A program made the translations under genes and the position numbers. From Ypsolopha sequella (taxonomy: Eukaryota > Arthropoda > Insecta > Lepidoptera > Ypsolophidae): 64,000 nt of DNA. The first letter of the stretch is position 1, and each line of letters opens with the position of its first letter. Location of the stretch: positions 14,756,001 to 14,820,000 of the forward strand of contig OW204012.1 in NCBI GenBank assembly GCA_934047225.1, written 5' to 3'. Below, piece by piece: positions 54,160 through 64,000 of this stretch. The notes below the pieces were generated by a model. That model saw only the letters and a program-made list of their open reading frames with translations. It was not told where the DNA came from and made no database searches.

Positions 54160-54560
54160 TCAAAATAGTAGTTTATGCTACAAGGGCGCAAAGGAATAAA
54201 TTACGAGGACGATTTAAAACACGAGCGTAGCGAGTGTTTTAAACGTAACCGAGTAATTTATTGCTTTTACGCCCGTGTATCATACTACGTTTTTCAATGC
54301 ATAGTGTGAGGAAATGAAAACAAATATAATCTTGTGAACTTTAAATTATGATTGGCTCAAAAGGATTGTATCCAGAGCCGTTAAACAGTGGAAAAAAAAG
54401 TATAACATCTATGGTACACAAGAAAGGCTGCAGGTTAGCCAACCATTGCAAACAAATAAAAAAAAAATAATAAAGCCCTAGGGCAAAATAATCGACTTTC
54501 TGTTCGGTTTTGATGCATAAAAAGTGGGCCTTTACGAGCACATGCATTGAAAACAAATTT
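54160..54560 (+). repeat. Dispersed repeat J, copy 1
   Basis: TAGTAGTTTATGCTACAAGG, ACGAGCGTAGCGAGTGTTTT, ACGTTTTTCAATGCATAGTG and CCAGAGCCGTTAAACAGTGG recur in the same order at 61955-62352. No ORF. Confidence 0.75.
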
Positions 54561-54789
54561 ATTTTAGTTTGGTTTAGTTGTAGAGTAGAGATTACAGGTA
54601 TATAATTGCAGTACTACATTAGCCCCTATGGTTGAGAATATAAGATAGGTACACAGTCTAATGTGTATACCTTTATGTGATCTCCATTTTACAGACCACT
54701 GTGTTTTCTCCACCTACCCTCGCTTTACCCTCATCAAAACGTTTTGGTTGCTACGGTTAGGGTCGCTGTGAATTATTTTTATTTTAGGG

Positions 54790-54935
54790 TTATATCGGGA
54801 TAATTTGTCAGGGACACATTTTTGTAATACGTCACATATATATATCGTCACGACATACTCCGAGGGGGTGTCAGAGGTGTTCCGAGTGTGAACTGTAAAA
54901 TGTACGGCGCAGTCCAAACTGAGTGTCATACGCTA
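54790..54935 (-). repeat. SINE S1 fragment
   Basis: GTCACGACATACTCCGAGGG, TGTCAGAGGTGTTCCGAGTG and GCGCAGTCCAAACTG match the S1 body on the complement. Confidence 0.6.
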
Positions 54936-55069
54936 GCGCTAGTGCGATGAACGATCAAGCGACAAAATTGAAAGCTTATTAGTAGGTACTAATTTAATTT
55001 AAATAGTATCAGACACTCACGGATCCCACAGTTAAACTGTACATGCAGTTTTGTGGGTCATATTTAGTA

Positions 55070-55687
55070 TTAAGGCGCTACGAAAAAAAAAACTACACTA
55101 TAAGAACGTGCATATCTACTTCAGTAAATAATGTATAATTTTGAAAAAAATATATATTATTTTTGGATTCTTCTTTTAGGGATCTGTTAAAACAGAAACG
55201 CGATTGGAGAAATTCGGCTCGATAGAAATATTTATTGAAGTGAGGTCTTTTTCGGCACCAATTCTCCTGGTTTGACAATTAAGAACGATATCTAGGACCT
55301 GAGGGCCTATTATGTATCTTTAGTTGCCATTTGTACTGGGTGTCTATCATCAAAAACATAGCTATACTATCGAATTCCGATTGTCTAAGGATATGTTCAC
55401 ACTTGAAGTAACGACACAGTTCGTAAATAGTTCAATAGCCACTAAAAATAATTTTACAAGTTCCGATTTTAGCAATGTTTTTCATGATAGGCACTTAGTT
55501 CAGTTGGCAACTAATAATACAGAATAGAGGGGCTGGTTAAACGAAATTTTGATAGCATTTTTAGTACATTTTATATCAATAAAAAACCGACTTTTTGCTA
55601 CTTTTCCACGAATCCGTCCCTCTCGCACTGAGGGTTTTTTCGCATATGGAGTAACAGAGACGCTAAAACTTTTACATATCGCCTTGA
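55070..55687 (-). mobile_element. TTAA MITE, family D, carrying F element
   Basis: TTAAGGCGCTACGAAAAAAA at the left; the right end CATATCGCCTTGA has TTAA decayed to TTGA. The inverted order of 38020-38444 is kept around an insertion at 55302-55532. Confidence 0.8.
55302..55532. mobile_element. F element, 231 bp, 3-bp TSD
   Basis: TIRs AGGGCCTATTATGTATCTTT and the complement of CCCCTCTATTCTG; CTG on both sides (55299-55301 and 55533-55535). A 3-bp TSD fits Harbinger- or CACTA-like elements; not decided. Confidence 0.75.
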
Positions 55688-55807
55688 GAAAATCTACCTT
55701 TTTGATAAATAAAAGTATTCATTCATTCATTAATTCAAGCCGATACACCAGAGTTTGAATGCACGCTAGTGTGACAAACTGAAATTCGACACCACAGAGT
55801 AGTGTGA

Positions 55808-55905
55808 TTAAGGCGCTACGGAAAAAGAATCGACACTTTTAGAACTTGCATATCTACTTCAGTGAAGAAGGTATTATATTAATAAAATTGTATATTATCT
55901 TTGGA
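55808..55905 (-). mobile_element. TTAA MITE, family D, terminal fragment
   Basis: TTAAGGCGCTACGGAAAAAG, CGACACTTTTAGAACTTGCA and TATCTACTTCAGTG, then it breaks off. Confidence 0.7.
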
Positions 55906-56029
55906 ATATTTGGAAGCCGTAATTGAAAATTCCATCAAAAAGTAAAAAATATGTGCGACGACGAGCAAAGCGTTTTAGGTTTACATCTAAGAGTATATTG
56001 GGTATATGTAAGTACAGTTATCCAGCTGG

Positions 56030-56650
56030 TTCAAAACAACTTTGACACCGAGGCTGACAGAAGAATATGCTTGGGATGAGCAGCATTCGGGAAGTTGCGT
56101 CACATATTTGCGTCACCAATACCGCTAAAACCAGTGCGTCCTTCCAGTGATGACGTACGGCGCTGAAACGTGGTCAGAATGTGTCAGAATGCTGAAGCTG
56201 TTCGGCTCTACTTTAAGGAGCTGGCCTGGCTGGGCTGACTGACCGGGGGGGGGGGGGGGGAAGTGCACAATATTCACGATTACCGAGAATCAGAATCATC
56301 GCCCCCGCTACGAATTTAGAATTTAGAAGGTCGCTCAACGAGCTATGGAGCGGGCTATGCTTGGGATATCTCTGATTGATAAAATCCAAAACGAGAAAAT
56401 CCGTCGGAGATCAAAAGTGACCGACATATCCTGCCGAATTAGTAAGTTGAAGTAGCAGTGGGCTGGCTATATTTGTCGCCGACACGATGGCCGTTGGGGT
56501 CAAAAAGCGTTGGAATGGAGACCACGTACAGCAAAGCGTAGCGTAGGCTGACCTCGTGCCCGCTGGACTGACGATCTGAAGGACGTTGCGGGTAGTGGCT
56601 GGATGAGGATGACGGAGGACCGCAGAGTGGCGAAATATTTGAATTTTTTT
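56030..56650 (+). pseudogene. RTE LINE pol C-terminus (degraded)
   Basis: Pieces in order: FDTEADRRICLG, AAFGKLRHIFA, QCVLPVMTYGAETWSEC, then RAMERAMLGISLIDKIQNEK, IRRRSKVTDISCRISKLK (stop) QWAGYICRRHDGRWGQKALE, WRPRTAKRSVG (stop) PRARWTDDLKDVAGSGWMRM. This is the classic RTE/BovB-like C-terminus. Two stops and at least one frameshift kill it. A foreign segment containing a 16-G run (56245-56260) is inserted near 56217. Confidence 0.85.
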
Positions 56651-56654
56651 TTCG

Positions 56655-56750
56655 ATATACAGGGTTTGTTCCATAGTAAAAGTTGTTCTATACCATTGAC
56701 TGAATAAGCTCTTTAAATATGGTTACACCTTTCTGTTACACGTTGTATAT
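56655..56750 (-). repeat. Half copy of the 15391 foldback family
   Basis: TATACAGGGTTTGTTCCATA, then TTCTATACCATTGACTGAAT and GGTTACACCTTTCTGTTACA as in 15436-15515. Confidence 0.65.
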
Positions 56751-56939
56751 AATAGTTAAGAAGCCACTCAGTTCCCACACAACCCTACTTTAGTAAAGAA
56801 CGCGTGGTCAGTAAATGGCGGGTTCAGCAGGAGTTTAGGGGTCGATTGTGTCGGTTTTTGTACGTGATTAGGGTTCGAGGTCAGAAGCTGAGAAGTGGGT
56901 AGTCACGTATTGACCACACAGAGACGTATCTAGGTAGGT

Positions 56940-57125
56940 ATACCTAGGTAGGTATTGATACATCATCACTATCACTATCACTATCACTACATAATATAAA
57001 ACAAAGTCGCTTCCCGCTGTCTGTCTGTCCCTATGTATGCTTAGATCTTTAAAACTACGCAACGGATTTTGATGCGGTTTTTTTAAATAGATAGAGTGAT
57101 TCAAGAGAAAGGTTTATATGTATAA
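56940..57125 (+). repeat. CTATCA microsatellite and Helitron-like 5' fragment
   Basis: ATCACTATCACTATCACTAT at 56965 is followed by TCGCTTCCCGCTGTCTGTCT, AAAACTACGCAACGGATTTT and GATGCGGTTTTTTT, a frequent lepidopteran Helitron 5' region. No 3' end assigned. Confidence 0.5.
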
Positions 57126-57699
57126 TACATTCATAATATAGTAGGAAAACACTGATCATTTTATAGAGGTTTCTAATGTGATGTCGTTAATAAACACAAA
57201 CATTTTGGTGCTGTCATACTACGGTAAGGGCCTATCTTTACTTTTTGAAATCTTTGAGCTTAACCATCTGATTTAAATTTCCTTTCATTCTTATACTGTA
57301 AGGTTTTGCATAATCTGATCCATTGCAAAGCTACCTCGATTTTTTGCACGGGAAGAAATCGCAATACAATTTGAATTGGAATTATTTTGACTAAACTCCG
57401 CAGCAATTCTTGCTCTTCTATTCAGTCTGCAAAATTGCATATTGAAGACATTTTACTTGGTATTTTTCATAGCTCTAAGCCGTGGAAGCATGACCTATAA
57501 ATGAAATTGCGTACCAAGTTTTCCTATAATACCCGGAGCTTGCAAAAGAAAATAGCTTGGAGAATGTTTTTCTCGTACAGTGATTGAAAAATAGTTGAAA
57601 ACTAAAGCTATTTCCTGTACTGAACAAATTTCTCAAAGCAATAAAAAAATTCGCCGACCCAACTCTAAAAAAAACTCAAAACGGTGTTAAAAATGTTTA

Positions 57700-57850
57700 T
57701 TTTTAAATTAACATTATATCATTGCAGTATAGAAACGCAGAAAGAAAAGTAAATCTGGATGTGAGGAACTCTGAACCGGGAATCGAACGCGGGACCTCTC
57801 GCTTGCCGGGCGATTGCTCTAACCTCTGAGCTATCCAGGTCTCAACACAA
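57700..57850 (-). mobile_element. tRNA-derived SINE S3
   Basis: The complement begins GACCTGGATAGCTCAGAGGT (box A TAGCTCAGAGGTTAGAGC) and has box B GCGTTCGATTCCC. The acceptor ends do not pair and a long non-tRNA tail follows to an AT-rich end near 57700, so it is a SINE rather than a tRNA gene. Confidence 0.75.
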
Positions 57851-58068
57851 CTCGTGAATTTACCGATGTGCTTTCCCATATTGCAATGATATTTATAGAT
57901 ACCCACTTTATAGTGAGCCACTTGGCGCCTAGAGGACACTAGTGTATTCAAAGCTAGTCAAAGAACATTATGCATTATGCATGTGTATTTTTAAAGCGAT
58001 AAATCTCAAATTTCGCAATAATTTTACACAAACAATAATTAAGATATTTGCAGAATAAATTTTAATAA

Positions 58069-58263
58069 GATGTCCTAATGTAGCCGTAAATTCAAAATAA
58101 ATGAAGTTTTGCGTACGGCTTGATATTGGGTCTTAAGGGGCTGCACAATGCTAAAATTCAGTCCTGCTCTAACGCTTTTGTTTTTTAACTATCTATCCTG
58201 CTCTAATCAGAGGCCGCGGACGCAAAACTTCAGTTATTTTGAAATCGCGGCTACATTAGGACA
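58069..58263. mobile_element. MITE with 45-bp TIRs
   Basis: TGTCCTAATGTAGCCGTAAA with TGAAGTTTTGCGT at the left, and GACGCAAAACTTCAGTTATT with GCGGCTACATTAGGACA inverted at the right. Confidence 0.8.
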
Positions 58264-58797
58264 TTAACTATAAATTATTTATGTAATAAAGATGTTTTTT
58301 TCTAGTAAGTATCTGCGTGTGTTGGTTTCGTTTCGATCGGTTTTGAAATATGGAAACTGAATCGCTTTTTTCGTGAAATTCTTCTTTTTTGAAAGTATTG
58401 TAATGAAGAGAAGATTGAAAGTATGTTTATTTATAAATGGAGACCCAACAAGGGCTGGGACCTATTTTGGTCAGCGAATAAGCCTCGCAATACAGCGAGG
58501 CAACGCCGCGAGCCTATTGGGTACTCTACCCGATGATGGCGGTGATCTGGCTCACATATTTTATTTAATCTAGAGCCCGCTATGAGACAGACAGGTTGGT
58601 ATTTGTTTTTCTTTTTATATTTTATTTAATTTTAAGTTAGTTTAAAAATATATTTTTTGTTAAACTTTTTATGAATAAATATAAAGTGTTAAATGTTTCT
58701 GAAAAGCTAATTTTATGAAGATTTTAAAACATTTATAAAGTGTAATTATTAATTGTCTTGAGTCAAAAAACACGCTTAGCATTATGGAGCCCCTTAA
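58134..58797. mobile_element. Possible TTAA element overlapping the MITE
   Basis: TTAAGGGGCTGCACAATGCT at the left and the complement of TTAAGGGGCTCCATAATGCT at the right form a 20-of-22 TIR. The right arm of the 58069-58263 MITE lies inside it and the left arm outside, so the two cannot be simply nested. Confidence 0.5.
58435..58573 (+). pseudogene. RLE-type LINE extreme C-terminus
   Basis: Frame NGDPTRAGTYFGQRISLAIQ, RGNAASLLGTLPDDGGDLAH and IFYLI then stop; same end as 49441-49704, followed by a 3' UTR to about 58690. Confidence 0.8.
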
Positions 58798-59029
58798 GGC
58801 GCCTCTTCCTAGTGAAAATGACTCTATTGATAAAGCTGCTTCTCTTAAGGTATGTTTAAACATTATAAAAAATATATATATTGTCAGTTAAACTGTAAAG
58901 AACAACTTTGTTTTATAAGATTATTAAAAATACATTTTGCTACTTTTCCTCGAATCCATCCCTCTCGCATTGAGCGTTTTTTCGCATATAGAGTAACAGA
59001 GACGCTAAAACATGTGCATATCGCCTTAA
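58794..59029. mobile_element. Short TTAA element with C and D ends
   Basis: Left TTAAGGCGCCTCTTCCTAGT (family C), right end ACAGAGACGCTAAAACATGT, GCATATCGCCTTAA (family D). 236 bp. Confidence 0.7.
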
Positions 59030-59438
59030 AAACTTGAAAAATAAAATTAACAAAAACTAAAATAAAGAAACAACTAAGATTGCACTTTTTATCCAATCTT
59101 TAGTTAATCATGTGAATGAACCATAATAAGCTCGCTTTCACGTCAATAGATAAGAAAAGTTGAACAAATGAACCCTGTATGTTATGGCTAGACCAACTGT
59201 GAGCACCCATTGGTCACATCACATTACCACGAAATATGAATTAAATTCATAGTACGTCAATGATTAAATTGGATAAACATTGGTTGCGGGCAAGTTGGTC
59301 AGTCAGTCAGCTATCAACACCTTTCATGATTCATCCATCACGCACAAACCCTGTTGGTAAATGAATGTATAATTTGAAAATGTGATGAATAAATAAATAA
59401 ATAACTTCAAAAAGTGTCGATTTTGACGATATACCCCC

Positions 59439-59874
59439 TTAAAGCGATATGTAAAAGTTTTAGCGTCCCTGTTACTCCACATGCGAAAAAAACCCTCAGT
59501 GCGAGAGGGAAGGATTTGTGGAAAAGTAGCAAAAGGTCGGTTTTTTATTAATATAAAATGTACTAAAGTTTCTATCAAAATTTCGTTTAACCAGGTCCTA
59601 GATACCGTTAAAACCCATCTAATAAAATATAATTGCAGTCCATGTGTCATTCTAAATTGTCAAACCAGAAGAATTGGTGTCGAAAAAGACCTTATTTCAA
59701 TAAATATTTCTATCGAGGTAAAATTCTTCAATCGCGTTTCTGTTTAACAGATCCCTAGAAAAAAATTCCAAAAATAATATACAATTTTATCAAAATAATA
59801 CATTATTTACTGAAGTAGATAGGCAAGTTCTAAAAGTGTTGATTTTTTTTACTCGCGACCTCCGTGTTTCTTAA
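59439..59874 (+). mobile_element. TTAA MITE, family D, with altered right end
   Basis: TTAAAGCGATATGTAAAAGT then the complete family D body with GTTTAACCAGGTCCTAGATA uninterrupted. The last 30 bp before TTAA at 59871 (CGACCTCCGTGTTTC) differ from the family. Preceded by a family G-type end, GACGATATACCCCC, sharing the TTAA. Confidence 0.75.
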
Positions 59875-60145
59875 GGCACCACTACACAACTGAGGCGGAA
59901 CGAAATCGTAATAATATTCAAAACATGTAAGTACAGTCAGACATAAATCAAGTGGGACTTAGAACCAATTTATATAAACGCAAAGAAAGCTCCAGAAGAT
60001 CTTTGTTTCATCCTGAAAAGCTTTCGTTTTTCTGAAATAACAAAGTCTTTTGAAATACAATTTGTTGGAAGCGAAGAACAGATATACTGTATTCAGTTAG
60101 ACTGATCTAACTAAACCCTTGATGATAGTATAAAAATAAACTTTA

Positions 60146-60475
60146 AACAAAAAAATAGCAACCGACTTCAATAGTAACAGCAGTCATTCACTAAAAAGTT
60201 AATAATAATTCTATAAAGACCGATGGTACCGAAGCAACACTTTTGCCGACTTCTTTCTTCCTGAAACGTTATGTTATCTAGAAGTCGGCGTTCTTATATT
60301 GGTTTTTATGTTGCTATATCGTAGGAAATACGCCGACTTCTAGATAACATAATGTTTCAGGAAGAAAGAAGTCAGCAAAAGTGTTGCTTCGGTACCATCG
60401 GTCTTTATAGAATTATTATTAACTTTTTAGTGAATGACTGCTGTTACTATTGAAGTCGGTTGCTATTTTTTTGTT
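60146..60475. repeat. 145-bp-arm hairpin
   Basis: Arms 60146-60290 and 60331-60475 are almost exact complements (ATAGCAACCGACTTCAATAG, CCGATGGTACCGAAGCAACA, TCTAGAAGTCGGCG) around a 40-nt loop. It forms the left part of a larger repeat ending with ACCGACTTCAAAAAAGG-type sequence near 61280. Confidence 0.92.
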
Positions 60476-60599
60476 AAAAGCTTATTTTATTTCACATTTT
60501 TTAGTGTTGCTGGGTTAAATTGTGAAGTATGGGTAGTTCTTGCAAACGTGGTGTTAATATGAAACGAAGTTCAAGTGAGTATAAGTAGCTATGTTTGAG

Positions 60600-61095
60600 T
60601 AGCTTCCTGCTATCAGCACCCTAATACAACATGATTACCGCAATCTCGAGTTATGTGCTGTCATCTGTTGAAGAGTTCTACGGTGATGAAGCTAAGATCG
60701 AAGGTCAGGTGGGTACACTGGCAATTTTCAAGCAATGCCCTGCAATGAGCACCCTAACACAAACTGATTGCCGCAATCCAAAGTTATGTGCTGTCATCCG
60801 TTGAGGAGTTCTATGGTGATGAAGCCAGGATTGAAGGTCAGGTGGGTATTCTGGTAATCTCCAAGTAATACCCTTGAATTAGCACCCTAACGCAGTGATA
60901 GCCGCAATCTCGAGTTATATGCTCTGATCCGTTGAGGAGTTCTATGGTGAATATGGTGATGAAGCCAGGATTGAAGGTTAGGTGGAAGAATGTCGATTTT
61001 CAAATAATAGCTTGTAATCAGCACACAGGTACAAAGCGATTACCTCAATTTCGAGAGGTATGCTGTCATTTTCTGAGGAGTTCCACTGCCTATCT
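60600..61095. repeat. Four imperfect 131-142-bp tandem units
   Basis: AGCACCCTAA, CCGCAATCTCGAGTTATGTG, GAGGAGTTCTATGGTGATGA and GATTGAAGGTCAGGTGGG recur at 60650, 60783, 60915 and 61057. No long ORF. The array is followed by a 19-20-A run and the complement of the AACCGACTTC terminal motif (61215-61290). Confidence 0.75.
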
Positions 61096-61403
61096 CTGAA
61101 GACCTTCATCAGATCATGACCAAACCTAAAATGGGACCTACCTGGAAGTACACTCTTTCAAACAAAAAAAGAATTGTTCAAATCGGTTCAGAAATGACGG
61201 AGTTATAGAGTAACAACGCCAAAAAAAAAAAAAAAAAAAAACATACAGTCGAATTGAGAACCGCCTCCTTTTTTGAAGTCGGTTAAAAACTGAAACTGGT
61301 CGGGTTAAATAAGATTATAAACTTTGAAACGAGTGCAAGTGTATTTATTCATCATGTTGTTAGGTATAGTTGATTAGTATATAGTATATACTCGCACTTG
61401 GCC

Positions 61404-61953
61404 GGTTTTATTAATATAAAATGTACTAAAGTTGCTATCTAAATTTCGTTTAACCAGCCCCCCTATTCTGTATCTTAAGTTGCCAACTGCACAGGGTGCC
61501 TATCGTCAAAAACATAGATAAAAACTAAACTTTCAAAATTGCTTTTAGTGGGTATTGAACTATTTACGAACTGTGTCGTCACTTCAAGTGCTAACATGCC
61601 CTTAGACAATCGAGATTCGATAGTATATCTATGTTTTTGATGATAGACACCCAGTCCAGAAGGCAACTAGAGATACATAATAGGCCCGCAGGTCCTAGAT
61701 ACTGTAACAACCCATCTAATAAAATATAATTGTAGTCCATGTATCATTCTAAATTGTCAAACCAGGAGAATTGGTGTCGAAAAAGACCTCATTTCAATAA
61801 ATATTTCTATCAAGCCGAATTTCTTCAGTCGCGTTCAGTCGATCCCTAGAAAAAATTCCAAAAATAATATTTTTTTTTTCGAAATAATACCTTCTTCACT
61901 GAAGTAGATATGTAAGTTCTAAATATGTCGATTCTTTTCCCGTAGCGCCTTAA
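61404..61953 (+). mobile_element. TTAA MITE, family D, 5'-truncated with F
   Basis: Starts abruptly at GGTTTTATTAATATAAAATG after a CTCGCACTTGGCCGG repeat end and ends CCCGTAGCGCCTTAA at 61953. It contains F at 61458-61688 at exactly the site used in 55070-55687. Confidence 0.8.
61458..61688. mobile_element. F element, 231 bp, CAG TSD
   Basis: CCCCCCTATTCTGTATCTTA to TAATAGGCCCG; CAG at 61455-61457 and 61689-61691. Same length and same host position as 55302-55532. Confidence 0.78.
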
Positions 61954-61954
61954 T

Positions 61955-62352
61955 AGTAGTTTATGCTACAAGGGTGAAAAGGAATAAATTACGAGGACAC
62001 AAGCGTAGCGAGTGTTTTAAACGTAACCGAGTAATTACTCGGTTATAAATTTATTGCTCTTACGCCCGTGTATCATTATACGTTTTTCAATGCATAGTGT
62101 GAGGAAATAAAACAAATATAATCCTGTGAACTTTAAATTATGATTGGCTCAAAAGGACTGTATCCAGAGCCGTTAAACAGTGGAAAAAAAAGTATAACAT
62201 TTATGGCTGGCACACAGGAAAGGTTCTCGTAAATGAATTAAAAAAAAAATATGATAAATTAAAAAAAAATTATAATAAAGCCCTAGGGCAAAATAATCGA
62301 TTTTCTGTTCGGTTTTGATGCATAAAAAGTGGGCCTTTACGAGCACTTGCAT
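61955..62352 (+). repeat. Dispersed repeat J, copy 2
   Basis: TAGTAGTTTATGCTACAAGG to GGGCCTTTACGAGCACTTGC matches 54160-54560. The following 62380-62530 (TGAACCCTGAGTGTAACGAG, GAGTCCTGAGTAAAGCGAGG) has a similar style but is unassigned. Confidence 0.75.
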
Positions 62353-63069
62353 TTAAATAGTAGCTTATGCACTAAGGGAATAAAGCAGTGTCTGGCGTCA
62401 CGGGCGGCATATTGAACCCTGAGTGTAACGAGGGACTCTAGAGTTATATAGAGTCCTGAGTAAAGCGAGGGATTCAAGCTGCCCAAGACAAAGACAGGCT
62501 TTATTCCAGAGGAGCATACTCTACTTTTCACACCTTCTGCGAGACAATAAAAAGCTCGACATTTTTTATCAACATTAATAATTCAATAAAATTCACTGAC
62601 AATCACAGCACCAAACACCGTCTTTTGTTTCACTTTATTTGTAAACGCTTTTTTTCTTTTTGTTGAATTCTGCTTATGGTGGCCAGTTCGATTTTCGAAC
62701 AAACCTCTTTACAATCCTATATGGACATTTGTTTTCCACGAGTTTTTACACGAATTTGACGTTCCAAATTTAAATCACTTTAATCCCTAGGGATTTTCAT
62801 ATAACTTTATATCCCTTGAGATATAATGCGTTACTTCACGTTGAGGTTGCATGATATGTAATTGGACATTGTCGAGCAGGTGGTGTGAAAAGAATATTGT
62901 CGCATGCAAAAGTGACCAGCTGCTAAAGATAATTAATATGTTGTTTGTAATAAATTGTTCCGACTACGCTACTTTTAAGAATGTGTTCTTTTAGTTACTA
63001 AGAATAACTTTAATAGGGAAATAAAATGACGCACTAGACATTCTCGAAAAAAAAATGTATATACATATA
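62353..63069. other. Unassigned spacer
   Basis: Apart from the 150-bp patch mentioned for repeat J, no gene or repeat is recognised. Confidence 0.3.
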
Positions 63070-63225
63070 TTAAGGGGCTTCAATAAGTTAATTTAGCAGC
63101 TCGAAATAGGTCAGTACAAATATTGACAATAACGAAATAGAAATAACGTTCATGTCAGAGTGCGTTGCAAAGTGGCTGTTACGACGATCGCTGTGTCGCC
63201 GGGTAGCGCAAAATAGAGAAAATAC
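63070..63225 (+). mobile_element. TTAA MITE, family A/B fragment
   Basis: TTAAGGGGCTTCAATAAG, TTAGCAGCTCGAAATAGGTC and GTGGCTGTTACGACGATCGC; the right end is missing. Confidence 0.65.
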
Positions 63226-63617
63226 ATGTGTTAAGTTTGATATTTAAAAGTTTTAAACCTTATTGTGTTAGATTTTTGTATTGCTCGTGTGTGTGTATAA
63301 GTTTTAACTTGTCTCTTTTGAATTGAAAAGTTTAAACTATTTATCAGTTTTTTTTTTAAGCATTTGAAAGTTTATTAAAGGTATTTATTTTCTTGTTATA
63401 GGTTAAAGCTTTTAAGATTTTTAAAAAACACAATAACGGGACATGGGTCATGTGTGATATATTTTTTTCAAAGTTTTGTAATATTTATATAGAAAGTTTA
63501 AGCCAATTTAAAAACGTCTGTAAACGCAGTTTTGTTTCTGAAGCCCCTTTGACGGGACACCTGATGCTAGAACATCAACAACACCAGGTTTTCAAGGGTT
63601 CATTGGAAAAAACTAGG

Positions 63618-64000
63618 TCTCTAATATATTTGATTTATCGATCTTTTATCTAGGGATTCCACCTATAAACAATAGATTTATACGTAAAAAAAAAATGTTT
63701 TCCACCCTCTTTTTTTTGGTTTAAAACGTTCGTTTTAAAAACGCGGTTAAGAGATCAACTTAATTTTTTTTTTAAATAGGCAATAAAAATATGAAAGGAT
63801 TTTACCTAAATCCAATATTTTTTTCCCTACAAAATATTTCAATATTAGCTAAAAACACACCAATTTGTTGTTTCGCTGCGTGATCACTAGTATTACGCGT
63901 CCAAGAAGAAGAGGCCATAGAGCCAACATATAATCGCCTCTATGAAAAGCAAATATGGTTTTTTTCATTAGACTTATTATGCTGGACGAGTAGGTAATAA
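63618..64000 (+). repeat. 400-bp dispersed repeat, copy 2
   Basis: Direct-orientation partner of 16690-17090, running to the window edge. Confidence 0.7.

Noticed and set aside
56245..56260. 16-G run as a G-quadruplex regulatory site
   Set aside because: It is an isolated homopolymer inside a dead LINE; there is no gene nearby to regulate.
57770..57840. Apparent minus-strand tRNA
   Set aside because: The acceptor stem does not pair and a SINE-like tail follows.

Overview
This 64-kb window reads as invertebrate nuclear DNA, most likely from a moth or butterfly. It is AT-rich, has spliced genes with short exons and GT/AG borders, and is packed with transposon families I associate with Lepidoptera: CTAG-ending Helitrons, an RTE LINE 3' end, repeats ending near CTCGCACTTGGCC, and many TTAA-flanked short elements. 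The taxon is an inference from memory of these families, not a search result. No bacterial, plasmid or phage signature is present.

The only convincing host gene is a type I diacylglycerol kinase (Dgk) on the minus strand. Eight coding exons (15644 down to 4417) splice in phase. They encode the second half of the recoverin-homology (RVH) domain, a Ser-rich linker, two canonical EF-hands and the start of the first C1 domain. The rest of C1 and the catalytic domain lie beyond position 1. The N-terminal exon was not found and may lie upstream of 15650 or outside the window. The intron between the exons at 5014-5090 and 9883-10007 is swollen by a 1.46-kb, 34-bp minisatellite and a 5'-truncated LINE.

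The remainder (about 15.65-64 kb, either first intron or intergenic DNA) is a mosaic of mobile DNA: (i) a clan of TTAA-flanked nonautonomous elements, most with TTAAGGCG ends, in at least six families, often nested; (ii) three Helitrons with clear termini, one holding a degraded Helitron N-terminal ORF plus an antisense zinc-ribbon gene; (iii) five fragments of a LINE carrying a restriction-like endonuclease (RLE) domain; (iv) RTE, CR1/Jockey-like and other LINE fragments; (v) tRNA-derived SINEs; (vi) hAT-like and mariner-like elements with readable target-site duplications (TSDs); and (vii) foldback/hairpin structures, the most striking being a 782-bp insertion with 204-bp inverted arms around a chymotrypsin-like serine-protease-homologue fragment.

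The mobile elements do not form a pathway. What they record is an insertion history: several nestings can be ordered from intact TSDs. All coordinates and identities come from reading by eye. Family names rest on recognised motifs and need database confirmation.
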